Both the position numbers and the translations under genes were made by a program. From CAVUPF01 sp963803755 (GTDB taxonomy: Bacteria; Actinomycetota; Thermoleophilia; Solirubrobacterales; 70-9), in contig CAWDNP010000011.1 of the NCBI GenBank assembly GCA_963803755.1, forward strand, positions 62,001 to 126,000: 64,000 nucleotides of DNA. The letters run 5' to 3'. Shown here piece by piece: positions 25,691 through 34,606 of this stretch (within the stretch, counting starts at the first letter, position 1; every line of letters starts with the position of its first letter). A model generated the notes under the pieces. It was given only the letters and a program-made list of their open reading frames with translations. It had not been told where the DNA came from and did no database searches.

Positions 25691-25956
25691 TCAGCGATCC
25701 CGACTCGTCAGCTTGTCGCGGATGAGCTTCAAGTTTTCCTCTTGAATGATTGGGAGGAGCCATCGTGCTATTCGGCGCCAGGCGATTCTGTCCGTGAGCC
25801 CCTCCCACTGGTCGTGCGGACCGTCGATGGACTCAGTGTTTAGAGCCCTGCCATAGCGGGGCCTCACGGGAATGTAGTTCGGAGGCGTGACAAAGACAAG
25901 TGAGCCAGACCACGTTGGCGGGCCGGCCCCTGATCGCCGCCCCTACACCTGAGACT

Positions 25957-26199
25957 TCAAGCCGCGTGAGGCGGCACGACGGGCGGCGCGCTGTAGACGC
26001 CTAAGCCGCCGCCGACCGGATAGCGGTGGCGCTTCACGCCTTCATCGAAGCGCCATACTGCGCCGCCTTCGGGCAAGGCGAGCGGTGTATCGCAGGCCGG
26101 GCAGTCACTGACCGCTTTGCGGGGCGCGCCGTTGTATGAGAGGTAGGCGCCTGGCGGGCCGACCTCGGTGCCGCAGTTCGGGCAGGGAAACTCAGCCAT
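25957..26199 (-). CDS. Small zinc-ribbon hypothetical protein
   Basis: 80 residues with MAEFPCPNCGTEVGPPGAYL and DCPACDTPLALPEGGAVWRF, a pair of CPxC knuckles forming one zinc ribbon. The C-terminal part (KRHRYPVGGGLGVYSAPPVV) is not recognised. The gap 25691-25956 upstream shows no gene. Confidence 0.55.
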   Translation of the reverse strand: MAEFPCPNCGTEVGPPGAYLSYNGAPRKAVSDCPACDTPLALPEGGAVWRFDEGVKRHRYPVGGGLGVYSAPPVVPPHAA

Positions 26200-26244
26200 A
26201 ACAGTGAAGCATAGGAGGCGGGTCGGCTGACACTTTGACCTTGC

Positions 26245-26460
26245 CCCCTAACGGGTCCGCTACGGCGATCGCGACGTCGGTGAGAGGCAGGGTCTGGCCG
26301 CCGCGGCGGAGGCGGCGTGCGGTGGCGCCAACCTCGCGCCAGGCTACCTGGTCAAGCTGCGCCCAGGGCAGCGAGGACAGCGTCTCCCCACATCCGCTCG
26401 GCCACCTCGCCCTTGGCGCCAGCCAGCAGCTCTGAGCAGATGCGATCACGAGCCAGCCTG
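26245..26460 (-). pseudogene. VapC/PIN toxin remnant, frameshifted
   Basis: One frame gives ELLAGAKGEVAERMWGDAVL, the next (shift near 26380) gives LPWAQLDQVAWREVGATARR, LRRGGQTLPLTDVAIAVA. These are the middle and the C-terminal acidic part (LPLTDVAIAVA) of a PIN toxin. The catalytic N-terminal LD-x-(S/N) motif and the final strand are missing. A decayed toxin gene. Confidence 0.6.
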
Positions 26461-26483
26461 TGGGATGATCACCCACCTCGGGT

Positions 26484-27620
26484 ATGCCTACTACGCGGCC
26501 TCGCGTCCTGCACTTGCTGTCCACGCGGGCGGCAGCGAGCCTGATTGTCGCCTTCGTCCTGCTGACGAGCATCGGGACGCTGGGAGCCGGCGCTCCGAGC
26601 GCGCTGGGCGCTTCGGGCGCCGCCACCCGGACGCCGGCGCCGGGCGAGCGGCGGGCGCTCGTGGACGTCTCGGTGGCCACCCTTTGGATGCAACCGGCCC
26701 GCACGCGGCCGCTCGATAAGCCCTCGCTCGCCAACCCCGTGCGACTGGGCGCCTGGCTCGAAGCGATGGGCACCGCGCAGCGGCTCTGGCTGGTAGGGCG
26801 CCTGGTCACCCAAGCCCTCTACGGGCAGGAAGTCGTGGTCCGGGCTCGCCGCGGATCCTGGGTTGAGGTCTCCCTCACCGGCCAGCCAACACCTGACCAC
26901 CTGAGCTATCCGGGCTGGCTGCCCGCGCGCCAGCTTGTAATGGCGGCAAGCGCCGCTGCGCCCACGGCGCCGGTCGCGGCCTCAGAACCACCCACCTTGA
27001 CCGAGGCTTCCCCCGGCTTGACCCCGACGCCGCTGGCGATCGTCACCAAGCCAGCGGCCTGGCTCTTCGGGCGCACGGCCAGGGGCAGCGCCGGCCCTCA
27101 CCTCCTGCGCTTGAGTTTTAACACCAGGCTGCCGGTGCTTGGTCAGCGGGGCCGCTTCACCGTCGTGCAGACGCCCACCGGGGCCTCGGCGCTGATTCCA
27201 AGTTCGGCCGTCGCTGTGCGGACACAAGCCACAGCGCCGCATCCCAGCGGCCACGAACTCGTTCGCACCGCTGAGCAGTTCCTGGGAGTGCGCTACCTGT
27301 GGGCCGGCACCTCGGCCTTTGGCTTTGACTGCTCAGGCCTGACCTACACCGTCTATGACGCCTTCGGCGTGCTGCTACCACGCACTGCCGCCCTGCAAGC
27401 CCAGGTGGGCCGGCCGGTTGCCCGGCAGGCACTGCGACCCGGTGATTTGGTCTTCTTTGCCACCGAGCCGCCCTCGCGGGCCATCACACACGTCGGCATG
27501 TACGTCGGCGGCGGGCACATCATCCAGTCCCCGGACTCCGCCGGAGCTGTGGACATCGTCCCGCTGGTGGCGTACGGCGATCAGTACGTCACCGCGCGCC
27601 GCTTTCTGCCCGAGAAGTAG
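26484..27620 (+). CDS. Secreted NlpC/P60 peptidoglycan endopeptidase
   Basis: 378 residues. Signal segment at about 16-43 (AASLIVAFVLLTSIGTLGAG). Residues about 58-245 hold two SH3b-like modules (VDVSVATLWMQPARTRPLDK, GYP-WLPARQLV). The C-terminal catalytic domain (about 255-378) has YLWAGTSAFGFDCSGLTYTV with the nucleophilic Cys, RPGDLVFFA, and THVGMYVGGGHIIQSP with the catalytic His. It cleaves D-Glu-diaminopimelate-type bonds in wall peptides during growth or division. The gene is monocistronic. Confidence 0.9.
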   Translation: MPTTRPRVLHLLSTRAAASLIVAFVLLTSIGTLGAGAPSALGASGAATRTPAPGERRALVDVSVATLWMQPARTRPLDKPSLANPVRLGAWLEAMGTAQRLWLVGRLVTQALYGQEVVVRARRGSWVEVSLTGQPTPDHLSYPGWLPARQLVMAASAAAPTAPVAASEPPTLTEASPGLTPTPLAIVTKPAAWLFGRTARGSAGPHLLRLSFNTRLPVLGQRGRFTVVQTPTGASALIPSSAVAVRTQATAPHPSGHELVRTAEQFLGVRYLWAGTSAFGFDCSGLTYTVYDAFGVLLPRTAALQAQVGRPVARQALRPGDLVFFATEPPSRAITHVGMYVGGGHIIQSPDSAGAVDIVPLVAYGDQYVTARRFLPEK

Positions 27621-27734
27621 GCCCGCGCTCTGTCTGGCAGTTGGCGAGCACTCATCGCACCCGCGAGGAAGAGAAACCTAACTCATCCTTGGTCGGAATC
27701 CGATTCCTCCTGGGTTTCGCCAGTCGAGCCTCTT

Positions 27735-28592
27735 TCAGGCCGCAGCTGTCCCCACCCGGGCGAGGAATTCGACCAGCAGCCGCTCGACCTCCTGCGGAGC
27801 GTCCGCGTAGGGCCAGTGGCCGCTAGCTGGCAGCACGTGGACCTCGGCGGAAGGGAAGGCATCGCGCTGGCGCGCGGCGTATTCGGCCGGCAGGTAGACG
27901 TCATGCTCCCCCCAGATCACCAGCGCCGGAATTTCGCGCGGGGCCATCAGAGCCGCGAACTCAGCGCCCCCCGCCCCGGGGTCGTCCGTGGCCCGGTAGA
28001 GCTTCAGCACGGCGCGACGGGTGCGGCGGTCGTAGTGGTCATACATTCCTTCGACGAAGGGGCGGGGCAGCCCGCGTGGCTCGTTGCGGTTGAGCAGCCG
28101 GCGGAATGCCCCGCGGGTGGCGGTGGCCTGAAAGATCTCGCCGAGCACCGGCGTGCGCCAGATTCGCGCCAGTCGGTGCCACTTGTACCCCGGGAGAATC
28201 CCGGTGTTGATCAGGGTGACGCTTGCGAGGGCGTCGGGGTGCAAGGCCGCCCAGATCAGCCCGATCGGGCCACCGAAGTCGTGGAGGACCAAGTGGACGC
28301 GGTCGATCCCGAGCGCCTTCATCGCCTTCTCAAGGAAGGCCGCGTAGCCGGGCGCGGTGTACTCGAAGCCCTCAGGCGCCAGCGTCTCGCCGAAGTCGGG
28401 CAGGTCAAAGGCGACCGCGCGCAGACCGCTCGCCCCTGCCGCGCCGGCGAACGCTTCCCAGTCATCGGCAGAGCCGGGATTGCCATGCACAAAGACGACT
28501 GCCTCACTCGCCTCGGGTGGACCGGCCTGCACAAGCCGCGTCTGGGCCCCGCCGACCGCGAGCCGGGTGCGCTCCAGCGTCGCCGGGCTCAT
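27735..28592 (-). CDS. Alpha/beta hydrolase (epoxide hydrolase/dehalogenase type)
   Basis: 285 residues. VVFVHGNPGSADDWEAFAGA carries the oxyanion HGNP motif. The nucleophile elbow LVLHDFGGPIGLIWA has Asp, not Ser, which places it with epoxide hydrolases and haloalkane dehalogenases. WGEHDVYLPAEYA holds the third acid and ASGHWPYADAP the catalytic His. Its start overlaps the stop of the FAD oxidoreductase (TGATG), so the two are co-translated. An oxygenase that makes an epoxide followed by a hydrolase that opens it would be a sensible pair; this is inference. Confidence 0.85.
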   Translation of the reverse strand: MSPATLERTRLAVGGAQTRLVQAGPPEASEAVVFVHGNPGSADDWEAFAGAAGASGLRAVAFDLPDFGETLAPEGFEYTAPGYAAFLEKAMKALGIDRVHLVLHDFGGPIGLIWAALHPDALASVTLINTGILPGYKWHRLARIWRTPVLGEIFQATATRGAFRRLLNRNEPRGLPRPFVEGMYDHYDRRTRRAVLKLYRATDDPGAGGAEFAALMAPREIPALVIWGEHDVYLPAEYAARQRDAFPSAEVHVLPASGHWPYADAPQEVERLLVEFLARVGTAAA

Positions 28593-29890
28593 CAGACCGC
28601 GGCCCGTGCTCGGCCCTCGCCGGCAGCGGGCACGTCCTGGCGCCGCCTCCGCGAGTGCCGCACGTTGACCATCAGCGAGCGCGGGATCGTGGTCGCAAGC
28701 GTGCGGGCCGGCCCGACCTGGCGCGTCGCGAACTTGTCGAATCTCGCCGCGACCTTCGGGTCGCGGGCGGCGGCGGCGAACAGCACCCGTTCGCCGCGGC
28801 TGAGCCTACGGCCGGTGGCGTACTCGTGAATCATGAAGGCGTGGCCGCCCAGCCGGCGTTTGTGGAGCCGGCGATAGCGCTTCAAGCCGCGATCCAGGGA
28901 CTCCTCGCCGCGCAGCGCCGGCGCGATGCTATCGGCGAGCCATTCGCCGGACTGAAACGCCCAGCCGCAGCCGACGCCGAACAGCGGGTCGGCGGCCAGC
29001 GCCGCGTCGCCAGTCAGGGCCAGCCCCGGCGCGGTCGGGACGCGCACCCGGTTCGGCATCTCGATCTTGCCAAGGACCTGCTCCACCAGCCGGGCGGAGT
29101 GGATCGGCGGCGCCTCGGGGAAGCCTTCGACATAGGAGATCAGCGCCGCCGTCGGATCGCGCTTGAACTCGGGCAACAGCTCCATTGTCGGCATCGCCGC
29201 GTAGAAGATGAGGCCGCTGTCGGTCGGGAACGCCGCGCCCCAGTGCGGGTCCAACATCCAGATCGAGCCGTCGGGCGCGTACTTGGGCTGTTCTCCTTCG
29301 AAATAGCCGCCGTAGGCGAAGCGCCCGTGGGGAAGGACCTTTTCCTTTACGCCGGAGAGCTCGGCGATCTTGGAGTCGCGGCCGTCGGCGCCGACGACCA
29401 GCCTCGCCCGCAACTCTGACTCCTCGCCGCTGAGGGAGCGGACACTCACTCCGGAGACCGCGTCGCTGTCGCGCAGCAGGCCGTTCGCGGCCCGACCGAG
29501 GAGCAGATCGACACCCGGGGTCGCGGCCGCTGCTTCGCGAACCATCGGGTCAAGCACCTCGCGGCGTAGGTTGACCCCCAGCCCGGCGCGATCGGGCGGC
29601 GCTTCGATCCAGCCCCATTGCGTCCAGGCGTGCATACGAGACCGCACGCCCCCCGCTTCCATGATCGGCTCCAGCAGGCCGAGCCTTTCGATTGTCGGCA
29701 CCCCGGAGGCCTGGATGAAGTGGGAGCAGATGCGCTTGAAGGCCTGCGGGTCAGGCTGCTTCTCGACCAAGGCGACGCTCGCCCCGGCGCGCCCGAGCAG
29801 GATCGCGGTGGTGGCGCCCGCTAGGCTCGCGCCGACGATCACAACGTCGTAGTCGTGGGACCTGCCGTTGCCGTTTCCGCTGTCGCTCAT
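28592..29890 (-). CDS. FAD-dependent oxidoreductase (aromatic-hydroxylase type)
   Basis: 432 residues. YDVVIVGASLAGATTAILLG is the N-terminal Rossmann dinucleotide site (GxSLAG); LVVGADGRDSKIAEL is the DG motif of class A flavin monooxygenases and geranylgeranyl-reductase relatives; LALTGDAALAADPLFGVGCG is the GD motif that binds the FAD ribitol. It lies upstream of the hydrolase and opposite a PadR regulator, with 62 bases between, so the pair is probably PadR-controlled. Substrate is likely an aromatic or isoprenoid compound. Confidence 0.85.
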   Translation of the reverse strand: MSDSGNGNGRSHDYDVVIVGASLAGATTAILLGRAGASVALVEKQPDPQAFKRICSHFIQASGVPTIERLGLLEPIMEAGGVRSRMHAWTQWGWIEAPPDRAGLGVNLRREVLDPMVREAAAATPGVDLLLGRAANGLLRDSDAVSGVSVRSLSGEESELRARLVVGADGRDSKIAELSGVKEKVLPHGRFAYGGYFEGEQPKYAPDGSIWMLDPHWGAAFPTDSGLIFYAAMPTMELLPEFKRDPTAALISYVEGFPEAPPIHSARLVEQVLGKIEMPNRVRVPTAPGLALTGDAALAADPLFGVGCGWAFQSGEWLADSIAPALRGEESLDRGLKRYRRLHKRRLGGHAFMIHEYATGRRLSRGERVLFAAAARDPKVAARFDKFATRQVGPARTLATTIPRSLMVNVRHSRRRRQDVPAAGEGRARAAV

Positions 29891-29952
29891 GCCAACCTCC
29901 GCTTCGCGTGACTCGCCATTGATAATTCGTCCCGTACTATACGACTCGAATC
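29891..29952. promoter_or_regulatory. Divergent promoter / possible PadR operator
   Basis: The 62 bases between the flavoprotein and padR starts must hold both promoters. TACTATAC at 29935-29942 is the only AT-rich stretch suitable for a -10 region. GACTCG occurs twice (29910-29915 and 29943-29948). Autoregulation of the divergent genes by PadR is the usual arrangement; the exact operator is not certain. Confidence 0.35.
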
Positions 29953-30483
29953 ATGAAGCGCAAGTCAATACGCCTGACGACCACCTCCTATGCGTTGCTG
30001 GCCCTGCTCGACCAGCTCGGCAAGGCGACCTCCTACGACATCAAGCAGGCGCTCGAGAAGTCGATTGAGAACTTCTGGCCGGTTCCCCACACGACCGCCT
30101 ACGAGGAGCCGGCGCGCCTCACCGAGGGCGGCTACTTGTCGGTGAAGCAGGAGCCCGGCGGCCGTCGCCGCAAGAGCTACACGCTCACGAATGAGGGCCG
30201 TGAGGCGCTGCGCGCATGGGCTGCGGAGCCGAGCGCCGCTCCCCCACAGCTGCGCGACGAAGTCATGCTCAAGGTCTTCGCCGGCGCCGAGCCGGATTTG
30301 CTGGTGAAGGCGCGCGGCGACTGGCACCGCGCCAAGCTGGAGGAGTTACGGGGCTACCTCGACGAAGTGCGCAAGGCCGAGGGCTGGAAACGTTCGGAGC
30401 GCACGCTGATCGCCGGCGTCGCCTACCACGAGAAGATGCTTGAGTTGCTCGACGACGTGGGCGAGGCGGGTTCGGCTAAATAG
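29953..30483 (+). CDS. PadR-family transcriptional regulator
   Basis: 176 residues. The winged-helix part reads TTSYALLALLDQLGKATSYD, IKQALEKSIENFWPVPHTTA, YEEPARLTEGGYLSVKQE and RKSYTLTNEGREALRAW, all hallmarks of PadR. The C-terminal helical part (LLVKARGDWHRAKLEELRGY) is the Vir-type dimerisation domain. It is transcribed away from the flavoprotein-hydrolase operon and probably represses it until a phenolic or similar ligand is present. Confidence 0.9.
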   Translation: MKRKSIRLTTTSYALLALLDQLGKATSYDIKQALEKSIENFWPVPHTTAYEEPARLTEGGYLSVKQEPGGRRRKSYTLTNEGREALRAWAAEPSAAPPQLRDEVMLKVFAGAEPDLLVKARGDWHRAKLEELRGYLDEVRKAEGWKRSERTLIAGVAYHEKMLELLDDVGEAGSAK

Positions 30484-30495
30484 TCAGACCGCTCC

Positions 30496-30760
30496 TCAGC
30501 CGCCGGACTTGCGAGCGCGAACGACGGTGAAGGCAATTGTCTGTGTCCACCAGGCCGGGTCGGCGCAGTGGGATATGAAGGCCTCGATGAGACCATCGTT
30601 GAGATAGCCGGAGCCCACCAGCGAGCCGCGAAGCTCGACGACGGTTCACGTCCAGTACTCGGCCCACGGCGAGCCACCGTTGTAGACGGCAGTCTCGGCG
30701 CTGCCTTCAATCTGCTCAAGGCCCAGGTGCCCAATGCGTAGTGTGGGGAGCATCTCGGAA
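30496..30760 (-). pseudogene. C-terminal remnant of a SAM methyltransferase
   Basis: The minus strand reads LRIGHLGLEQIEGSAETAVY, NGGSPWAEYWT, an in-frame TGA, then VVELRGSLVGSGYLNDGLIE, ADPAWWTQTIAFTVVRARKS and a stop at 30496. SPWAEYW, DPAWWTQTI and the final (G/A)RK are the end motifs of a class I methyltransferase group. The SAM-binding part is gone. The remaining bases to 30897 show nothing. Confidence 0.55.
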
Positions 30761-30897
30761 CCGCACCGCAATGTCGAGCTGAATGCGACGGACCCGACCA
30801 ATCGTTAGCAACCCCCAAGCGCGCTCTTCGACAGGATCGGCGAGCGCTCTGAGAAGAAGCCCAGAAGAGGGCTGAAGGTCGCTGGTGCGGCCGTGTG

Positions 30898-31761
30898 CTA
30901 CGCGCCGAGCAATGCGGCCGCGACCCGCTCTGACGCTTCGATCGAAGGCCAGTGCCCGACGTCCTTAAGTGCGAGGAATGGCGCGCCGGGTAGACCCTCG
31001 CGGATCCGTTGCGCCATGTGCGCGCCCGAAACGGGATCGAGCATCCCCCACATGAAGGCAGCCGGCACGTCGGTCCTCTCCAGTGCGGTGATCCAGCGCT
31101 CGCCGTGAACCGCACGGTCGGTGACGTAGCGGATGAGACGGAAGAGGATCGCCTGGCCATCGTCGCGGGCGATAGCGCGCCAGATGTCGGCGCTGTTGGG
31201 GGCGGCGTCAAAGTCAACGGCAAAGGTCGGCTTCAGCGCCGCCACGAACAGCTCCTCGGTGAGGCCCGCGCTGAGCTGCGGACCCTGGTCAGGATCCAGC
31301 AGCGCCTGCTGACCCGGCTCAAGACGAGCAAGCTCTGGGTACAGCGCGCCGTTCAGCATATGGACCGCCGCGAGGTCAACCCGCAGCCTGCCTTCCGCTC
31401 GACGGGCAAGCAGCTCCTGGGTGACGGAAACCGCGTAGTCGTGCGCGACGATGACCGTGGAGGTGATCCCCTCCAGCGCCCAGAGCTCCTCGACGAGGTC
31501 GGCCTGTTCGTGCAGCGAATAGGAATGCTCAGCGGGCTTCTCCGAAGCCCCGAACCCGAGGAAGTCAGGCAGCAGCAGCGTATGGCGCTCCGCGAGCCTC
31601 GGCACGACCCTCGCCCAATCGTGCGAGGAGCTCGGAAAGCCGTGCAACATCGTCATCGTCGGCCCTGAGCCCATCCTCTGCACGAAGATGGTGCGATCGG
31701 TGCCGCCGAGGCGCACCACGACCGCCTCGCCTGAGGACCACCACTCCTCGATGCTGTTCAC
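30898..31761 (-). CDS. Alpha/beta hydrolase (haloalkane dehalogenase-like)
   Basis: 287 residues. MLHGFPSSSHDWARVVPRLA has the HGFP oxyanion motif; VIVAHDYAVSVTQELLAR has Asp as nucleophile; MWGMLDPVSGAHMAQRI holds the acid and DVGHWPSIEASERVAAALL the His. The Asp nucleophile places it with dehalogenases and epoxide hydrolases; the native substrate is unknown. Monocistronic, not close to the other hydrolase in sequence. Confidence 0.82.
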   Translation of the reverse strand: MNSIEEWWSSGEAVVVRLGGTDRTIFVQRMGSGPTMTMLHGFPSSSHDWARVVPRLAERHTLLLPDFLGFGASEKPAEHSYSLHEQADLVEELWALEGITSTVIVAHDYAVSVTQELLARRAEGRLRVDLAAVHMLNGALYPELARLEPGQQALLDPDQGPQLSAGLTEELFVAALKPTFAVDFDAAPNSADIWRAIARDDGQAILFRLIRYVTDRAVHGERWITALERTDVPAAFMWGMLDPVSGAHMAQRIREGLPGAPFLALKDVGHWPSIEASERVAAALLGA

Positions 31762-32092
31762 GGTGGGCAGTATGGCGAAGGACGAGGTACGGATTCGCTG
31801 TAGGACTTAGCCCGACTTCCGATCGTTTTGAGATCGATTTCTTTGGGTCGTGGCCTCTCGGGATCGAGGTTGGCCCCGCCGCTTGTCCCCTTACCCACCC
31901 TCGTCTCGAAATCAGCGCCTGGTCGTGCTCGGTGCCGGTTGCGCAAATGTGCGTTACCCATTGCTGGGCTGACGGTGCTGGTTTCCCATTGCGCCGCCCC
32001 GACGCGTCCGGTAGGGGTTCGGTCCCTGGTGGCGGCCCTTTTGGCCGGGTCGCTGGCCTTGACGCTCGCTTTCCGTGACTACCCGCTGCGCT
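31762..32092. other. Intergenic stretch, no gene supported
   Basis: About 330 bases. It contains a direct repeat CCCATTGC about 40 bases apart (near 31960 and 31988) and is otherwise featureless. Short frames on both strands lack family motifs. Confidence 0.45.
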
Positions 32093-32569
32093 CTATCTGA
32101 CCATGAGAGTGCTCCAATTGTTCTGTTGCAGGAGCGTGTCGAGCTCGCGCCGATCCTTGGCGAGCAAATCGATCTGGTGTTGAACATCGCTCACCTGGAT
32201 CTGCCTGACCATGCGGATCTCCGAACGACTGTAACGAGACACCAGCGCACCTCTACCCGTCGCCTCCCGCACCACCTTGCGCAGCGCGCTCAAGCGCAAC
32301 TCCAGCACGTCGCGCCTTGCGAGGGCTTCGGTCACGGTTTCTCCGCTGGGGAGCTTGGTGGCGGTGTTGGTGTGATTGATCTGCGCGATCAACAGCTGCA
32401 GCTCCTCACAGAGCGAGTCCAGCTCCCCCAGCAACTCCTCCGGGCGCTCGGGCGGATCGTCTCCCTCCTGGACCAGCACGCTTGCGACGAGGCGCTCCTG
32501 AATTTGCGCGATGCGCTTCTGGAGATCGGCGCGACGGTTGAGGGCCTCACCGATGGTCATCGCAGCCAC
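32093..32569 (-). CDS. DIP1984-family protein
   Basis: 158 residues, almost entirely helical: TIGEALNRRADLQKRIAQIQ, ERPEELLGELDSLCEELQLL, IAQINHTNTATKL, TEALARRDVLELRLSALRKV, IQVSDVQHQIDLLAKDRREL and a final NNWST. This is the full DIP1984 (septicolysin-like) family pattern, including the INxTN motif. Function in bacteria is unknown. Complete length. Confidence 0.85.
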   Translation of the reverse strand: MAAMTIGEALNRRADLQKRIAQIQERLVASVLVQEGDDPPERPEELLGELDSLCEELQLLIAQINHTNTATKLPSGETVTEALARRDVLELRLSALRKVVREATGRGALVSRYSRSEIRMVRQIQVSDVQHQIDLLAKDRRELDTLLQQNNWSTLMVR

Positions 32570-32618
32570 TCTAGCGCAGACAATACGTTTCTATCACTCG
32601 CCCCGTCACCGGCCTTCG

Positions 32619-33806
32619 TTACCCGAATCCCACCGGCGTGTGCACCGCGGCAGGCGCACCCGCAGTCGAGCTGCCGGCGAGCATCGCGTGAAGCTCAGCG
32701 ATCGTCACCGGGGACTCGAGCCGGTGCTCTAGCCCGCGCTCTGCGAGCCAGGCGCTCGCCTCGGTAACCCCCAGAGGCGCGAACTCGACCGTCGCCATCG
32801 CCCTGCCCGGCCGAAGCGCGGCGGGGTGCAGCTTGCCGAGCGGCTCGTTGGTGGTGACCAGAATCAGCGCCCGGCTGCCCTGGCCGAGCAGGCCGTCGGC
32901 GATGTTGAGCAGGCGGGCAAAGCCGCGGCCGACCTCGGCCGGCGCCGCGACGCCGAGCAGCTCGCCGGCGTCCTCGAGGACCAGCAGGCGCCAGCGCTCG
33001 CCCGGCTCGCGTTCCCACTCAGCGAGCTCCTCCTCGTCGTCGTCATCATCGGGGTCAAGGGGCTCGGACTTGCCGGCGAGGACCCGAAGCATGTAGGCGG
33101 TGTCGCCGCCCAGCAGGCGCTCGGGATCGGTGATGTAGTGCAGGTCACACCACTCGCTCCACTCGCGCCCCAGCGCCCGCAACGCCCAGGTCTTACCGGT
33201 GCCGGGCAAGCCGTGCCAGAGCGCGAGGCGGCCGGGCAGGGTGTCGCCGGAAGGCTGGGAGAAGAGCTCGAGGAGGCGCTCGCGCACGCCGGCGGGGTAG
33301 TTGGTCCCGATCTCGGCGAAGCGCGGCAAGGCGAGCCGCCGCCAGCGCGGTTCGGGCCCACCGAAGAGTCCATCGCCCGAGCCGCCCGACCAGAAGGCGA
33401 CCGCGACGCGGGTGTCGCGCGGGCGGCGCTCGACGCGGATCTCGGCGGCCAGCGACTCCGCCAGCTCCCGGGCGCGAGTCGCCTGCGCTGCGGCGACCGA
33501 GACCTCGAAGGCCCCTCCGCAGCGGCGCAGCAGGACCGGGCCCTCCTCGCAGCGCAGCAGCGCTTCGCGAACCCCCTGGCGGTCGATGCTCGCCTGGACC
33601 GGCTCGCCGAGCCCTTCGGCGTCCTCGAGGGCCAGGCGCTCACCCTCGCGCTCCGCGTGGGCGCTCGCGACCACGCGGCGGGCTCGCTCCAGCACCTCGC
33701 GCACGAACAGCGCCATGGGCAGATCGCCAGGCCCTTTGAGGCCTTCGATCGGCAATGGGAGATCGCGGGCGCGAAGCTCGGGCACTACCTCGGTGTCAAT
33801 GTCCAT
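32619..33806 (-). CDS. AAA-family ATPase (DUF5925-type)
   Basis: 395 residues from ATG 33806 (GGAG nine bases upstream; a longer frame to 33875 is less likely). LALWHGLPGTGKTWALRALG is the Walker A, WRLLVLEDAGELLG the Walker B, ALILVTTNEPLGKLHPAALR a sensor 1/Arg-finger region. A stretch of consecutive Asp and Glu sits in the middle (PDDDDDEEEL). The N-terminal ~180 residues form a separate domain (RRPRDTRVAVAFWSGG). Related actinobacterial proteins carry an N-terminal DUF5925. Likely a remodelling ATPase; partner unknown. It is followed by the DIP1984 gene. Confidence 0.8.
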   Translation of the reverse strand: MDIDTEVVPELRARDLPLPIEGLKGPGDLPMALFVREVLERARRVVASAHAEREGERLALEDAEGLGEPVQASIDRQGVREALLRCEEGPVLLRRCGGAFEVSVAAAQATRARELAESLAAEIRVERRPRDTRVAVAFWSGGSGDGLFGGPEPRWRRLALPRFAEIGTNYPAGVRERLLELFSQPSGDTLPGRLALWHGLPGTGKTWALRALGREWSEWCDLHYITDPERLLGGDTAYMLRVLAGKSEPLDPDDDDDEEELAEWEREPGERWRLLVLEDAGELLGVAAPAEVGRGFARLLNIADGLLGQGSRALILVTTNEPLGKLHPAALRPGRAMATVEFAPLGVTEASAWLAERGLEHRLESPVTIAELHAMLAGSSTAGAPAAVHTPVGFG

Positions 33807-33987
33807 GTGATCCAACTCCAGCTCCTTTCTCTGCACAGCACGGGCGAGGCCGGCGCCTGCGGCGCCTCGAGCCACGCGTGCTGCGGGCGATTTCGTCCGG
33901 GTTGGATCACGGCGGACATCTTAGCGCAGACAAAAGGTTTCGGGTTCGCCGGTAGGCGCTCGCAGCGGCGGGCGGCGCGGCCCGCCG

Positions 33988-34023
33988 CAAAAGGCGCCTG
34001 TCCCAGAAGGCAGGCTCCTTTTT
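33988..34023 (-). terminator. Terminator, possibly bidirectional
   Basis: GCCTG and CAGGC pair across a ten-base loop, with TCCTTTTT on the plus side and, on the minus side, GCGCCTTTTG. It lies between the end of the secreted protein gene and the AAA gene, both on the minus strand, and would end the upstream transcript. Confidence 0.6.
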
Positions 34024-34211
34024 AGCTCCCTAGCAGACGGTGAGTGGAGCTAACGAACCTCCGTCGCCAGGGTCGTGGATGTCCAGCTTCGCGAAGCCGT
34101 CCTCGCGCTGAGCCAGATCGCTTCCCGAGATGCCCGCCGCCGCCCATACTCATACCGAGCGCTGCTGCGGCTGGCCTTGGAGCTGAGGCCTCGCCGAGGG
34201 TCTTCTCTCGC

Positions 34212-34606
34212 CTACGGCAGGACGTGCAGTGCGAGCTGGTGCGAGTTGCCCTGCAGGTAGGGGTAGCCGACCGTTTCGCGCACCTGGGCCCGGAACTTGT
34301 AGGTAGTGGGGTAGAAGGTGCTGCTGAAGCGGTAGCCGACCACGAAGCGCCCGTCGTCGCGGGTGCTGTAGCGGCGGAAGGTGCGCCAGTGGCGGCCGAC
34401 CCTTGCCTGCAGGACGACCACCACATGGTCGTTGTCGGGGCCAGGGACCTGGCCTTCGAAGTAGGCGAAGTGCTTGTTGTGGACGACCGGGTGGCGGGCC
34501 TTCAGGGTCGGGTGGACCACGGTCTGCAGGGTCGCGGAGGCGCTCAGCTCGCGCTGGTCGGGTCGGTAGACGACGCTGAGCTGTCGCGAGGGGCCCGGCG
34601 CCACGG
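34212..34606 (-). pseudogene. C-terminal domain of the secreted protein, after -1 frameshift
   Basis: Reads VAPGPSRQLSVVYRPDQREL, SASATLQTVVHPTLKARHPV, FEGQVPGPDNDHVVVVLQAR, RFVVGYRFSSTFYPTTYKFR and HQLALHVLP. This is a beta-sandwich of the kind that ends such secreted proteins. It continues directly from GPGGNYRF of the upstream frame if one base is restored near 34603. It should be read as part of the protein at 34544-36502. Confidence 0.65.

Noticed and set aside
27816..29419. Long plus-strand frames opposite the hydrolase and flavoprotein
   Set aside because: The minus-strand genes have complete catalytic motifs; the plus frames are shadows.
32826..34025. 399-codon plus-strand frame opposite the AAA gene
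   Set aside because: Antisense to a clear P-loop ATPase with regular codon use; no motif of its own.
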